Positions 8,363 through 16,301 of a DNA stretch of 25,212 nt are shown in pieces. Made by a program: the position numbers and the translations under genes. Within the stretch, counting starts at the first letter, position 1; the number at the start of each line of letters is the position of its first letter. Origin of the DNA: a virus; IMG/VR virus record IMGVR_UViG_3300017756_000100, positions 1 through 25,212 of that record. One strand, written 5' to 3'. Under the pieces are notes generated by a model that was not told where the DNA came from, did no database searches, and worked only from the letters and a program-made list of their open reading frames with translations.

Positions 8363-8664
8363 AAAAACCTTTTGCGGACTTACTTGTCACAGAGTCAGAG
8401 TATCAAGGAAAGAAAGTCAAACTCAATGACCCTATCCGTACATCTGAAAATCCCAATAAAAAATTTAAAGTATACGTAAAGAATGAAAAGGGTAAAGTCG
8501 TAGTAGTTAGATTTGGTGACCCAAAAATGGATATCAAAAGAGACGACCCAGAGAGAAGAAAATCCTTTCGTGCAAGACACAATTGTGATGACCCTGGCCC
8601 TAAGTGGAAAGCGAGATATTGGTCATGTTATCAATGGAGAGGTTCTGCGAAAGTAGACAATTGA
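8359..8664 (+). CDS. Conserved basic phage protein with RARHNC...YWSCYQWR signature
   Basis: 101 residues. The N-terminus MKKPFADLLVTESE fits the capsid-targeting-like pattern of the cluster. The body has LNDPIRTSENPNKKFKVYVK, a beta-rich KGKVVVVRFGDP strand, and the strongly conserved block RKSFRARHNC...KARYWSCYQW, with two cysteines, a histidine and many aromatic and basic residues. From memory this is a phage domain of unknown function (I believe the DUF6321 type). Starts at ATGA coupled to the upstream gene. Nucleic-acid or metal binding is possible but unproved. Confidence 0.7.
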   Translation: MKKPFADLLVTESEYQGKKVKLNDPIRTSENPNKKFKVYVKNEKGKVVVVRFGDPKMDIKRDDPERRKSFRARHNCDDPGPKWKARYWSCYQWRGSAKVDN

Positions 8665-9515
8665 GAAACAAATTACTTAATGTACATTATGTAGGTGGAA
8701 ACGGTGGTGAGTTCTTTGCTACCATGATGCAAAACCATTCAGTGTTTGAGTTTCACGAAGATTGTGATAACGACCCCAACGCAGTAAAATACGAATTTAA
8801 AAGAGACCAGTTTGATAACTTATCGCAATACTATTTGGGTTGGGGTATAGATGATGAATGTCTTACAAACTATAGTCCTAAAGATTTCTTCCAGAAGTTA
8901 TGGGTTACTTCTCCAGATAAATGGACACTTAGAGTAGACCATGGCTATGGATATAACACTCAAACAGAAGAATGGAGAAAGGGATTATATACAGACTGGA
9001 ATGTTTCTAAAACAATAATCCTTAACTGTACTGAGTCAAAAGGTGCGACATATTGTCGTGATTTATGTTATCAGAAAGTATTTACAGTAAATGATTACAA
9101 AGTTTATCAAAACCATACACAATTTATTAATAATAATGGTGTCACACCAGAAGATAATTTAAGAAAGTGGGGAGAGGTTTTCTTTTACGATAAAGAGTTT
9201 GCACTCTCTAAAATAGGAGAAATGTTGTGGAGACACAGACCTAATTTTCATAATTTCTGGGAAAACCCTTTACAATTCAATATAGACTTAACAAAAGAGT
9301 ATATTGACCTGATACCAGAAGGATATGATTATCTGGAAGTAGACCCTATGAAAGTATTACATACCGAAGATGATATAGAAAGAGAAGAACAATTAATTAG
9401 AATATTTGATTATCTAGGATTAGACTACAGTATTTTAGATGAATGTATGTTATTGTGCGAAAAATACATGAAAGATAATAAAAATAAATATATCTTTCGT
9501 ACACAGAGAAGTTAA
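8661..9515 (+). CDS. Putative sulfotransferase-like P-loop protein
   Basis: 284 residues from TTG 8661, which overlaps the upstream TGA (TTGA). In-frame ATGs at 8604 and 8628 would lengthen it to 303 or 295 residues but lie within the preceding gene; the TTG start begins RNKLLNVHYVGGNGGEFFA, where homology is expected to start. VHYVGGNGGEFF looks like a 5'-phosphosulfate-binding loop of the sulfotransferase fold. The C-terminal LEVDPMKVLHTEDD, then IRIFDYLGLD, matches the usual DP-x-K-x-L plus FxxLGL ending of sulfotransferases. Similar hypothetical proteins occur in marine T4-like phages. Acceptor unknown; family call is moderate. Confidence 0.5.
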   Translation: MRNKLLNVHYVGGNGGEFFATMMQNHSVFEFHEDCDNDPNAVKYEFKRDQFDNLSQYYLGWGIDDECLTNYSPKDFFQKLWVTSPDKWTLRVDHGYGYNTQTEEWRKGLYTDWNVSKTIILNCTESKGATYCRDLCYQKVFTVNDYKVYQNHTQFINNNGVTPEDNLRKWGEVFFYDKEFALSKIGEMLWRHRPNFHNFWENPLQFNIDLTKEYIDLIPEGYDYLEVDPMKVLHTEDDIEREEQLIRIFDYLGLDYSILDECMLLCEKYMKDNKNKYIFRTQRS

Positions 9516-9519
9516 TTTG

Positions 9520-9527
9520 TATAAATA
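9520..9527 (+). promoter_or_regulatory. T4-type late promoter octamer TATAAATA
   Basis: An exact TATAAATA in the 39-base gap between genes. Using T4 spacing the start would be near 9533, giving a leader of about 22 bases before ATG 9555. It drives the membrane coiled-coil gene and probably the acidic protein gene downstream. Unlike the sites at 3882, 12070 and 22221 it is not placed to give a leaderless mRNA. Confidence 0.7.
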
Positions 9528-9554
9528 AAAGTATAATTATTCATATGGGAACTA

Positions 9555-9848
9555 ATGGTCAGAGAAAGTCAAACAACCCGACTGGATAGAATAGAAGATA
9601 AAATCGATAAACTATCCGATGCAATAGTCTCACTTGCGAGAGTAGAAGAGAAGATTGCGAGTATGGAAGCACAACTGGTCAATGGTCATGACCGTATGAA
9701 TAAACATGGAATTAAACTAGATGCGATTGAGTCGCAAGTGCAGTCAAACGCACAAACAGTCTCAGTGATACATAAAGTATTCTGGATTGTGATTGTTGCT
9801 TGTTCTACTGTAGTCGCATCTGTCATCGCAAATATGTTGTGGGGATAA
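9555..9848 (+). CDS. Coiled-coil protein with C-terminal membrane anchor
   Basis: 97 residues. Residues 1-70 form a heptad-rich coiled coil (RLDRIEDKIDKLSDAIVSLA, then RVEEKIASMEAQL). Residues about 75-96 form one transmembrane helix (VFWIVIVACSTVVASVIANM) with a very short tail, so it is likely tail-anchored with the coil in the cytoplasm. Small proteins of this plan are common in marine phages. A lysis accessory role (antiholin-like or membrane organiser) is possible because a holin lies about 3 kb downstream, but nothing proves it. Only a weak GGGA lies before the ATG. Confidence 0.7.
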   Translation: MVRESQTTRLDRIEDKIDKLSDAIVSLARVEEKIASMEAQLVNGHDRMNKHGIKLDAIESQVQSNAQTVSVIHKVFWIVIVACSTVVASVIANMLWG

Positions 9849-9850
9849 AA

Positions 9851-11386
9851 ATGACAGACGTAAACAAAAGTATAATCGAAGCATACAAAAGTATGTACGA
9901 ACCAAAAGAAGAAGTTCTTGATGAAACTAACAAGAACGATAAGTCAGATGACGGAGACGGGTTAGACGCAGTTCAACCTAAAGCAGTTAAGAAGAAATTC
10001 GCTAACCGTAAAGATAAAGATATCGATAATGACGGTGATGTAGACTCTTCTGACGAATATCTCCACAAAAGAAGAAAAGCAGTATCTAAAGCAATATCTA
10101 AAGAAAGTCAAAATGGTTTTAGACTGGCTGCAAAGAAAGCAAAAGACAATGGTGATGACAAATTTGTATTTGCTGGTAAAGAATATGATGTACAATCAGT
10201 ATACAAAGAGTCATTTACTACAGATGACATTCGTGCGATGTGTCATTCTAAAGACCACGATTGTGCAACTTACGTTGACCACCCAGAGTTTGGTTTAGGT
10301 AAACCAGTATATGAGTCTCACGCAATACCAGATGAAGACGGACATGTTGCATGGTATGATGTTGAGTTCGCACATGGTATTGAAGAACAAGTACCCGCAG
10401 AGGACATGCAAATTCTTCAAACAGAAGCACACAATGGGGACAAAGAAAAAGTAAATGCACAAAAGAAAAAGAATGGTCATGATGATGAAAAAATGAAAGA
10501 TGAAGATGTTGACATTAACATTGACAATGATGATGACGATGATGACAATAGTGCAGAACCAGAACCTAATGGTAAAAATGGTAAAAAGAAAAAACCAATG
10601 CCACCTAAAAAGGATAATGGTGAAGAAGAAGAAGAACAAGAAGTCGAAGAACCTAAAGATGACGGAGACGATGTAGAAGTCAAAGACAAAGAGAAGGACA
10701 AAGACAAGAAAAAAACTTCTGGTAATTCTGGTGAGAAGAAAGCAGAGATTTCTAAAATCGGAGAAGACCTACAAAGGTTTACTACTTTCTTAAACGAACT
10801 AATGGCTGTTGATGCGGTTGGTAAGAAGAAAAAAGAAAAGGACGGTAAAGAACCAGACGAAGAGTATGGAGACCAGACTGATACTCCAGAAGGTGAGAAA
10901 GACTTTGTAGATGCACATGGTAAAAAAGAAACTGTTGTAGACGGTGAGAAAGACGCTGAGACTACTGCAAATAGTCAGAAGAGTAATAAACAAGGTAAAC
11001 ACGTTAAACAACAAACTGCAAAAGGTGATAAGAATGTCATCAAATCTACAGAAGCACCAGTCAAAGATAAAGAAGTCAAAGACGGAGAAGGTAAAAAATC
11101 TGTTAAGACTGAGTCTTATAACGGTGATAAAAAGAAAAAAGATGATAAAGAGAAAAGTCTTATGGACATGGCACTCGCTGCTCTTAAAGGTAAAACTGTT
11201 CCAGAAATGAGAAACATTATCGCAAGTAAAGAACCAAGACAAAATCCTTTCGATGCAAGAACTAAAGATGCAAGAGCATTCCTAGAAAGAATGGCAAAAA
11301 GAAAGAATGGTAATGGTGGTCAATACAAAGATAAAGACCCTAAAGATTTACCTATGATTAAAGGAGAAAAAGACAATGGCAAATAA
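9851..11386 (+). CDS. Acidic/lysine-rich modular phage protein with dockerin-like Ca-binding loop
   Basis: 511 residues from ATG 9851; an upstream in-frame ATG lies inside the previous gene. The N-terminus (NKSIIEAYKSMYE) has an IIE site like other members of the cluster. Residues 55-75 hold DKDIDNDGDVDSSDEYLHKR, which fits the dockerin/EF-hand loop D-x-D-x-DG-x-V-x-x-x-D starting at D57. Residues about 125-195 form a beta-rich module (CHSKDHDCATYVDHPEFG ... WYDVEFAHGIEE) known from T4-like marine phages. The rest is low-complexity Asp/Glu/Lys with a poly-Asp run (DNDDDDDD), likely disordered, plus a helical C-terminus. A head-interior or assembly role is plausible; no enzyme motif. It overlaps the next gene by 11 bases. 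Confidence 0.7.
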   Translation: MTDVNKSIIEAYKSMYEPKEEVLDETNKNDKSDDGDGLDAVQPKAVKKKFANRKDKDIDNDGDVDSSDEYLHKRRKAVSKAISKESQNGFRLAAKKAKDNGDDKFVFAGKEYDVQSVYKESFTTDDIRAMCHSKDHDCATYVDHPEFGLGKPVYESHAIPDEDGHVAWYDVEFAHGIEEQVPAEDMQILQTEAHNGDKEKVNAQKKKNGHDDEKMKDEDVDINIDNDDDDDDNSAEPEPNGKNGKKKKPMPPKKDNGEEEEEQEVEEPKDDGDDVEVKDKEKDKDKKKTSGNSGEKKAEISKIGEDLQRFTTFLNELMAVDAVGKKKKEKDGKEPDEEYGDQTDTPEGEKDFVDAHGKKETVVDGEKDAETTANSQKSNKQGKHVKQQTAKGDKNVIKSTEAPVKDKEVKDGEGKKSVKTESYNGDKKKKDDKEKSLMDMALAALKGKTVPEMRNIIASKEPRQNPFDARTKDARAFLERMAKRKNGNGGQYKDKDPKDLPMIKGEKDNGK

Positions 11387-11684
11387 ACCAGTTGCACCCG
11401 CATGGTGCGAAAACGCAGTACCTACTGCAAACGGTTGGGAAGACCCAGACACGGGTGAATTATACGTAAGTGCTGGATTTACTACAGAAGAAATAGATTT
11501 ATTTTTTGGTAAGTCAAATAGAAAAGGTGCCCAAGTATTAACCGAAGCTCCAGTAGGAAATAAGTCTATAGACGATATGACTAAACTAGAACTCGAAGCA
11601 CTTGCAAGAACCAAAGGTGTTGAGTTAGATAGAAGAAAGTCTAAATCCAAACTTTTAGAGAAAGTAAAAGACCTTTTTAGTTAG
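11376..11684 (+). CDS. Small phage protein with SAP/HeH-like C-terminal domain
   Basis: 102 residues. AAAGGAG at 11360-11366 precedes ATG 11376. The N-terminal half (AWCENAVPTANGWEDPDTGE, LYVSAGF) matches short marine T4-like phage proteins of unknown role. The C-terminal 38 residues (SIDDMTKLELEALARTKGVE followed by a lysine-rich helix) resemble a SAP/HeH helix-extension-helix domain, usually DNA-binding. It overlaps the end of the acidic protein gene. Association with DNA in the head or tail is inference. Confidence 0.65.
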   Translation: MANKPVAPAWCENAVPTANGWEDPDTGELYVSAGFTTEEIDLFFGKSNRKGAQVLTEAPVGNKSIDDMTKLELEALARTKGVELDRRKSKSKLLEKVKDLFS

Positions 11685-11687
11685 AAT

Positions 11688-11709
11688 TGATATACATAAT
11701 AGTATATCA
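11688..11709 (+). promoter_or_regulatory. Perfect inverted repeat overlapping a start codon
   Basis: TGATATAC-ATAATA-GTATATCA: two perfect 8-base arms with a 6-base loop. The last A is the first base of the ATG at 11709. The centre contains CATAAT, a near-consensus -10 element. This could be an operator, or in RNA a hairpin that masks the start of the gene at 11709. Confidence 0.5.
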
Positions 11710-12074
11710 TGAAACTGACGAAAGATAATTTATTACTCTATGCGGCTCAGAACTATTACAATCCAAAGTGTATTGATAGTGAAGAGTTCCTTGAAGACTT
11801 AAAACGATTTAAATATATCAAACGATTACTCAATCGTCATCGTGATAGTGGTCAGTTATCTGAAAGACTTATCCTTAATCATCTTATTGTAATCTTCAAT
11901 GTCTTCGATATTGAGGCTGGTCTTAATATCCTAGAACTTAAACTCGAAGTAGATTACTGGAATGTATTAAAACCTTTTCTTTTATTTCTAAATGTTATTA
12001 AAAATGACGAGTATACAAATATAAAAATGAACAAGGAAGTTGTTGAGAAGTTAAGAGAAATTAAAAATATATAA
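11709..12074 (+). CDS. Conserved T4-like marine phage protein, unknown function
   Basis: 121 residues, mostly helical with hydrophobic segments (LILNHLIVIFNVFDIEAGLN, FLLFLNVI). It does not look like a classic transmembrane protein. The pattern YYNPKCIDSEEFLEDLKRFK ... RLLNRH ... LSERLILNHLI is strongly reminiscent of a protein conserved in T4-like cyanophages. No ribosome-binding site is visible: the ATG sits at the end of an inverted repeat, so initiation may be leaderless or regulated. The stop codon lies within the late promoter of the next gene. Confidence 0.7.
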   Translation: MKLTKDNLLLYAAQNYYNPKCIDSEEFLEDLKRFKYIKRLLNRHRDSGQLSERLILNHLIVIFNVFDIEAGLNILELKLEVDYWNVLKPFLLFLNVIKNDEYTNIKMNKEVVEKLREIKNI

Positions 12075-12077
12075 ATA
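12070..12077 (+). promoter_or_regulatory. T4-type late promoter octamer TATAAATA
   Basis: An exact TATAAATA that overlaps the TAA stop of the upstream gene. Exactly five bases (TAGAC) separate it from ATG 12083, which in T4 geometry puts +1 on the A of the start codon. No Shine-Dalgarno sequence lies between them, which fits a leaderless transcript. Confidence 0.7.
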
Positions 12078-12082
12078 TAGAC

Positions 12083-12688
12083 ATGGGAATTCTAAAATCA
12101 GCTGCGGACTTTGTATACACAATTCGTTTTCTAAAACTACTTACCACACCATTTGAAAAGTTAGGTGCGTATGAGATTGGTTTAATTGATGACCAAGGTG
12201 TAGTAGATAAGAAAAGAAAAGCAGAACTCAAACTCTCTATGGACGGTAGAGTTGATTTAGCAACACACTGGACATCATTCATTCGATTAGTTGTAAACAT
12301 AAAGAAACTAATGGCAAAATTGCCTGCGGGTAAATCTGTAATCGCAAGATATGGTGCAGCTTTATATCTTATCAAAGAGAGTGGTAATCTAAACGATAAA
12401 CAGATACAAAAGATACACAAAGAAACTGGTATTGATATGTTAGATATTCTCGCAGAAGATACTCAGTGGTTTATGTTAGACAACAAACAACTATCGCCAG
12501 GCGTCTACAAAATGAAACATGAGAGTATGTCATGTATCTATGAAGAAACAAATAAAGATGACCAAATAAGAATTCTTGAAGAGGAGTCAAAACCCGTAGG
12601 AGAAGTTTTAGGACTTGATATATATTCTGCAATTCATTTACCCACAAATAAAAGAATGTATGTTAGTACTGGAGACATTACTAAGTGA
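12083..12688 (+). CDS. Conserved T4-like marine phage late protein
   Basis: 201 residues. The first 110 residues (ILKSAADFVYTIRFLKLLTT, PFEKLGAYEIGLID, then FIRLVVNIKKLMAKLPAGKS, GAALYLIKES) match, from memory, a protein conserved in T4-like cyanophages and pelagiphages, possibly a virion component. The C-terminal third contains SPGVYKMKHESM and a beta-rich region of unknown role. It starts at the ATG immediately downstream of the late promoter at 12070, with no ribosome-binding site. No transmembrane segment is clear. Confidence 0.7.
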   Translation: MGILKSAADFVYTIRFLKLLTTPFEKLGAYEIGLIDDQGVVDKKRKAELKLSMDGRVDLATHWTSFIRLVVNIKKLMAKLPAGKSVIARYGAALYLIKESGNLNDKQIQKIHKETGIDMLDILAEDTQWFMLDNKQLSPGVYKMKHESMSCIYEETNKDDQIRILEEESKPVGEVLGLDIYSAIHLPTNKRMYVSTGDITK

Positions 12689-12728
12689 AGAAATAGATTA
12701 GTATATATAAAGTGAGTCGGAGAAAAGT

Positions 12729-13220
12729 ATGTTAAGTTTATTAGGTAGTTTATTAGGATTTGGGGGTTCAATAATCCCAGGCATACTAGATAGTTTCAAG
12801 AAAAAACAAGACCAGAAATACGAACTTCGTAAGTTAGAAGTTCAAGCAGAAATCAACAGAGAGAATTTAGAACATCAAGCAAGACTTCAAAAAGAACTTG
12901 GAAAACAAAAGATAGAATTATTCCAAGCACAAGCAAAAGACAAAGAACACGAAAGATTGATACAACACGATATTGTATTACAATCAGGTACGGGATTTAT
13001 AGGTGGATTAGCAAGGTCAGTAAGACCAATCATTACATATGCATTCTTTCTTTTATTCGCAGTCATAGAAGGTACATTACTCTATGGTGCAATACAAGCG
13101 GGAACGGACTTTCAAGATGCAATCAATATATTATGGGACGAGGATACCAAGGCAATCTTTGCGGCTATTATCTCGTTTTGGTTTGGTTCTCGTGCAATAG
13201 ATAAAAACCGTTCAAAATAA
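12729..13220 (+). CDS. Putative 3TM holin
   Basis: 163 residues. The N-terminal hydrophobic stretch (LLGSLLGFGGSIIPGILDSF) is followed by a charged coiled coil (about 25-85), then two membrane helices at about 98-122 (SVRPIITYAFFLLFAVIEG) and 138-155. The ending AAIISFWFGSRAIDK, preceded by the SVRP motif, is characteristic of the GTA/phage 3TM holin family. Holins permeabilise the inner membrane at lysis and release endolysin; the M15 endolysin at 24097 is the likely partner. GGAG lies just upstream of ATG 12729. A TATATAAAG at 12702-12712 could be a degenerate late promoter. Confidence 0.75.
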   Translation: MLSLLGSLLGFGGSIIPGILDSFKKKQDQKYELRKLEVQAEINRENLEHQARLQKELGKQKIELFQAQAKDKEHERLIQHDIVLQSGTGFIGGLARSVRPIITYAFFLLFAVIEGTLLYGAIQAGTDFQDAINILWDEDTKAIFAAIISFWFGSRAIDKNRSK

Positions 13221-13223
13221 TCA

Positions 13224-13252
13224 TTGACAACTCTATTTAATTAGAGTATAAT
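13224..13252 (+). promoter_or_regulatory. Consensus sigma70 promoter of the nrd operon with internal palindrome
   Basis: TTGACA at 13224-13229 and TATAAT at 13247-13252 are separated by 17 bases, a perfect consensus. The spacer holds the inverted repeat CTCTA-TTTAAT-TAGAG (13231-13246), well placed for an operator. The predicted start is near 13259, giving a leader of about 27 bases with AAGGAG at 13275-13280 before nrdA. Confidence 0.8.
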
Positions 13253-13285
13253 AGTCCACACTTTTAACTTTCACAAGGAGAGAAC

Positions 13286-15274
13286 TTGGACTTAATCATT
13301 GACAAAAAACGAGACAAACTATTAGAAGATTACGCAGTAGGAATGTTAAAAGATTTCTACTTAACCAAAGACGAGAAGTCTCCACAAGAAGGTTTTGCAC
13401 GTGCAAGTTGGGCATGGTCAAAGTACAACAATAAAGTAGATAAAGAACTCGCAGAAAGACTTTACGAATACGTAAGTAAGAAGTGGTTTATGTTTGCGTC
13501 TCCAGTTCTTTCTAACGCACCTAACGGACAAAATAAGAAGAGTAAGGGTATGCCCATATCTTGTTTCTTAACGTACGTTCCAGACACCCTAGAAGGTCTT
13601 ATAGAACACTCCAGTGAATTACGTTGGTTATCTATCATGGGTGGTGGAGTTGGTGGTCATTGGTCAGATGTAAGAACGGTATCTGATATCGCACCAGGCC
13701 CAATACCTTTTCTGCATACTGTTGATGCAGATATGATTGCGTACCGACAAGGTAAAACACGAAAAGGTTCTTATGCGGCCTACATGGATATCTCCCACCC
13801 AGACATCATGGAGTTTTTAAACATACGTATACCGACTGGAGATGTCCAACGTAAAGCACTTAACATTCACAACGCAATCAATATCACAGATGAATTTATG
13901 ACTGCGGTCATGGAGAACAAACCTTTTGATTTGGTTGACCCGAATGATAAGTCAGTAAAAGAAACAGTCAGTGCAAGAAAACTATGGGAAAGAATACTTG
14001 AGATAAGATTTAGAACGGGAGAACCATATCTAAACTTTATTGATACTGCAAATAGATATCTACCACAACCACTCAAAGACAAAGGACTTGAGATACACGG
14101 AAGTAATCTATGTAATGAGATACACTTACCAACAAGTCCTGAGAGAACTGCAGTATGTTGTCTATCATCTTTAAATCTAGAATACTATGACGAGTGGAAA
14201 GATACTACTATTGTAAGAGACTTGATAAGAATGTTAGACAATGTCCTTGAGTACTTCATACAGAACGCACCTGACTCGATTTCTCGTGCGAAGTACTCTG
14301 CAATGCGTGAGAGAAGTTTAGGTCTTGGTGCAATGGGATTTCACTCTCTTCTGCACAAACATGGTGTTGCATGGGAGTCTGAACTTGCAAAAGAAATTAA
14401 TCATCAAGCATTTGGTTTTATTCATGATGAAGCACACGCAGAAACAGAATTACTTGCAAAAGAAAGAGGAGAATATCCTGACGGAAAAGGTTCGGGTAAA
14501 AGAAATGCACACTTAACTGCAATAGCTCCTAATGCATCGAGTGGTGTTATTTTAGGAACAAGTCCTTCTATCGAACCATTGAAGGCAAATGCATATACTC
14601 ATAGAACTCGTGCGGGTAGTTTTCTAGTAAAGAACAAATACCTAGAACAACTACTTGAGTCTAAAGATATGAATAACGATAGTATTTGGAGTTCTATAAT
14701 CACAAATAAGGGGTCTATACAACACTTATCCTTCCTTACAGAAGGAGAGAAAAGTATATATAAAACTGCGGACGAATTAGACCAAAACTGGATAGTTCAA
14801 CATGCGGGAGACAGACAGAAATATATATGTCAAGGACAATCTGTTAATCTTTTCTTTCCCGCTGGTGCAGATAAATCATATGTAAATAAAGTTCATCTAC
14901 GTGCATGGAGTCACGGGTTGAAAGGTCTTTACTATCTACGAACTGAAGCAAAGTCTCGTGCAGAGAATGTTTCAGAGAAAGTAGAACGAGTCGCACTGCA
15001 AAGTGATACAAGTACAATCGTATATACCAAACCGAATTGTCCTTTCTGTCAACTTGCAAAAGAAGAACTGAAACTTCGTGGTATACCATATGACGAGATT
15101 AATCTTGAAGAGATTGGTAAAACTGCAAGAGAGGTAACGGGTCGAAAAGGAGTCAAGACAGTTCCACAAATATATTTACAAGGTGAATATGTTGGGGGTT
15201 ATGAAGAACTCATGGAACTATTTGACAAAACAGAAATCGAAGAGTCGGAAGACTGCAAAGCATGTGAAGGATAA
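13286..15274 (+). CDS. nrdA: Class I ribonucleotide reductase alpha subunit with built-in glutaredoxin
   Basis: 662 residues; starts at TTG 13286, five bases after AAGGAG. It reduces ribonucleoside diphosphates to dNDPs for phage DNA synthesis, with NrdB as radical partner. Class I residues are visible: C93 (ISCFL) and C291 (CCLSSLN) as the active-site redox pair, N274, C276 and E278 in SNLCNEI as the radical site, and Y549-Y550 in LYYLRTE for radical transfer. There is no ATP-cone at the N-terminus, so overall activity regulation is probably absent. Residues about 574-648 form a glutaredoxin domain with CPFC at 585-588 and TVPQIYL. The protein then ends DCKACEG, with C657 and C660 forming the usual C-terminal CxxC reductant tail. 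So the glutaredoxin sits between the barrel and its tail. It is two bases from nrdB. Confidence 0.93.
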   Translation: MDLIIDKKRDKLLEDYAVGMLKDFYLTKDEKSPQEGFARASWAWSKYNNKVDKELAERLYEYVSKKWFMFASPVLSNAPNGQNKKSKGMPISCFLTYVPDTLEGLIEHSSELRWLSIMGGGVGGHWSDVRTVSDIAPGPIPFLHTVDADMIAYRQGKTRKGSYAAYMDISHPDIMEFLNIRIPTGDVQRKALNIHNAINITDEFMTAVMENKPFDLVDPNDKSVKETVSARKLWERILEIRFRTGEPYLNFIDTANRYLPQPLKDKGLEIHGSNLCNEIHLPTSPERTAVCCLSSLNLEYYDEWKDTTIVRDLIRMLDNVLEYFIQNAPDSISRAKYSAMRERSLGLGAMGFHSLLHKHGVAWESELAKEINHQAFGFIHDEAHAETELLAKERGEYPDGKGSGKRNAHLTAIAPNASSGVILGTSPSIEPLKANAYTHRTRAGSFLVKNKYLEQLLESKDMNNDSIWSSIITNKGSIQHLSFLTEGEKSIYKTADELDQNWIVQHAGDRQKYICQGQSVNLFFPAGADKSYVNKVHLRAWSHGLKGLYYLRTEAKSRAENVSEKVERVALQSDTSTIVYTKPNCPFCQLAKEELKLRGIPYDEINLEEIGKTAREVTGRKGVKTVPQIYLQGEYVGGYEELMELFDKTEIEESEDCKACEG

Positions 15275-15276
15275 CA

Positions 15277-16299
15277 ATGGCACTATTAGAATTTTCAAAA
15301 ACATACAAACCTTTTCTCTACCCTTGGGCTGTAGAATTAACTAAAAAACACGAAGAGATACACTGGATAGAAGATGAAGCAGAACTATCCGAAGATGTTC
15401 AGGACTGGAGAACTAAACTCACAGACGATGAAAAGTTATTCATCACACAAGTACTAAGATTGTTTACACAATCAGATGTACAAGTAGGAGAGAACTATCA
15501 CGAACTCCTAATCCCTAAATTTAAAAACAACGAAGTCCGAAACATGTTATCTTCCTTTGCAAACCGAGAAGGTGTACACCAACGTGCATACGCACTACTG
15601 AATGACACACTTGGTTTACCAGACTCAGACTATCACGCATTCCTAGAATACAAAGAGATGTCAGATAAGATTGACTTTATGAAAGACGGAGATATCTCTA
15701 CACAACAAGGACTTGCACTATCACTCGCACAATCAGTATTTAACGAAGGACTATCAGTCTTTGCATCTTTTGTGATGTTACTAAACTTCCAGAGATATGG
15801 TAAGATGAAAGGTATGGGTACAATCGTTGAGTGGTCTATTCGTGACGAGACTTTACACGTACAAGGTAATGCAAAATTATTTAGAGAGTTTTGTGCAGAA
15901 CACACACGTATTGTCAATGACGAACTTAAATCTAAAATCTATCAGATTGCAAAAGATGTAGTTAAGTTAGAAGATAAGTTTATTGACCTTGCGTACAATG
16001 GACACAAGATAGAAGGTCTAGAAAAGAAAGATGTCAAACAATACATTAGACACATTGCAGACCGAAGATTATTACAACTTGGTATGAAACCAAACTTCAA
16101 TGCAAAAGACAATCCATTACCATGGTTAGATTGGGTACTCAATGGTGCATCACACGATAACTTCTTTGAGAAAAGAGTTACCGAGTATTCGGTCAACGGT
16201 CTTGAAGGAGAATGGGGTTGGGAAGACGTGGACACACCACAACAACTCGAAAGGATTGAAGATAAACTAGATGATTTAGTTGCAAATGTGGGTTGTTAG
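15277..16299 (+). CDS. nrdB: Class I ribonucleotide reductase beta subunit
   Basis: 340 residues. The diiron/tyrosyl-radical subunit that generates and stores the radical used by NrdA. All expected ligands are visible: D67, E98, H101, E157, E191 and H194. Y105 in EGVHQRAY occupies the radical-tyrosine position of the E-x-x-H-x-x-x-Y motif, so this is a tyrosyl-radical type rather than a Tyr-less variant. It follows nrdA by two bases with AAGGA upstream of the ATG, and so shares the promoter at 13224. The length is near the usual range for phage NrdB. The end, PQQLERIEDKLDDLVANVGC, would hold the segment that contacts NrdA. Confidence 0.93.
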   Translation: MALLEFSKTYKPFLYPWAVELTKKHEEIHWIEDEAELSEDVQDWRTKLTDDEKLFITQVLRLFTQSDVQVGENYHELLIPKFKNNEVRNMLSSFANREGVHQRAYALLNDTLGLPDSDYHAFLEYKEMSDKIDFMKDGDISTQQGLALSLAQSVFNEGLSVFASFVMLLNFQRYGKMKGMGTIVEWSIRDETLHVQGNAKLFREFCAEHTRIVNDELKSKIYQIAKDVVKLEDKFIDLAYNGHKIEGLEKKDVKQYIRHIADRRLLQLGMKPNFNAKDNPLPWLDWVLNGASHDNFFEKRVTEYSVNGLEGEWGWEDVDTPQQLERIEDKLDDLVANVGC

Positions 16300-16301
16300 T
16301 T

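Noticed and set aside
10441-10740. Asp/Glu/Lys-rich stretch as a DNA tandem repeat
   Set aside because: The protein is low-complexity, but no exact repeating DNA unit is evident; codons vary, so it is compositional bias, not a repeat array.
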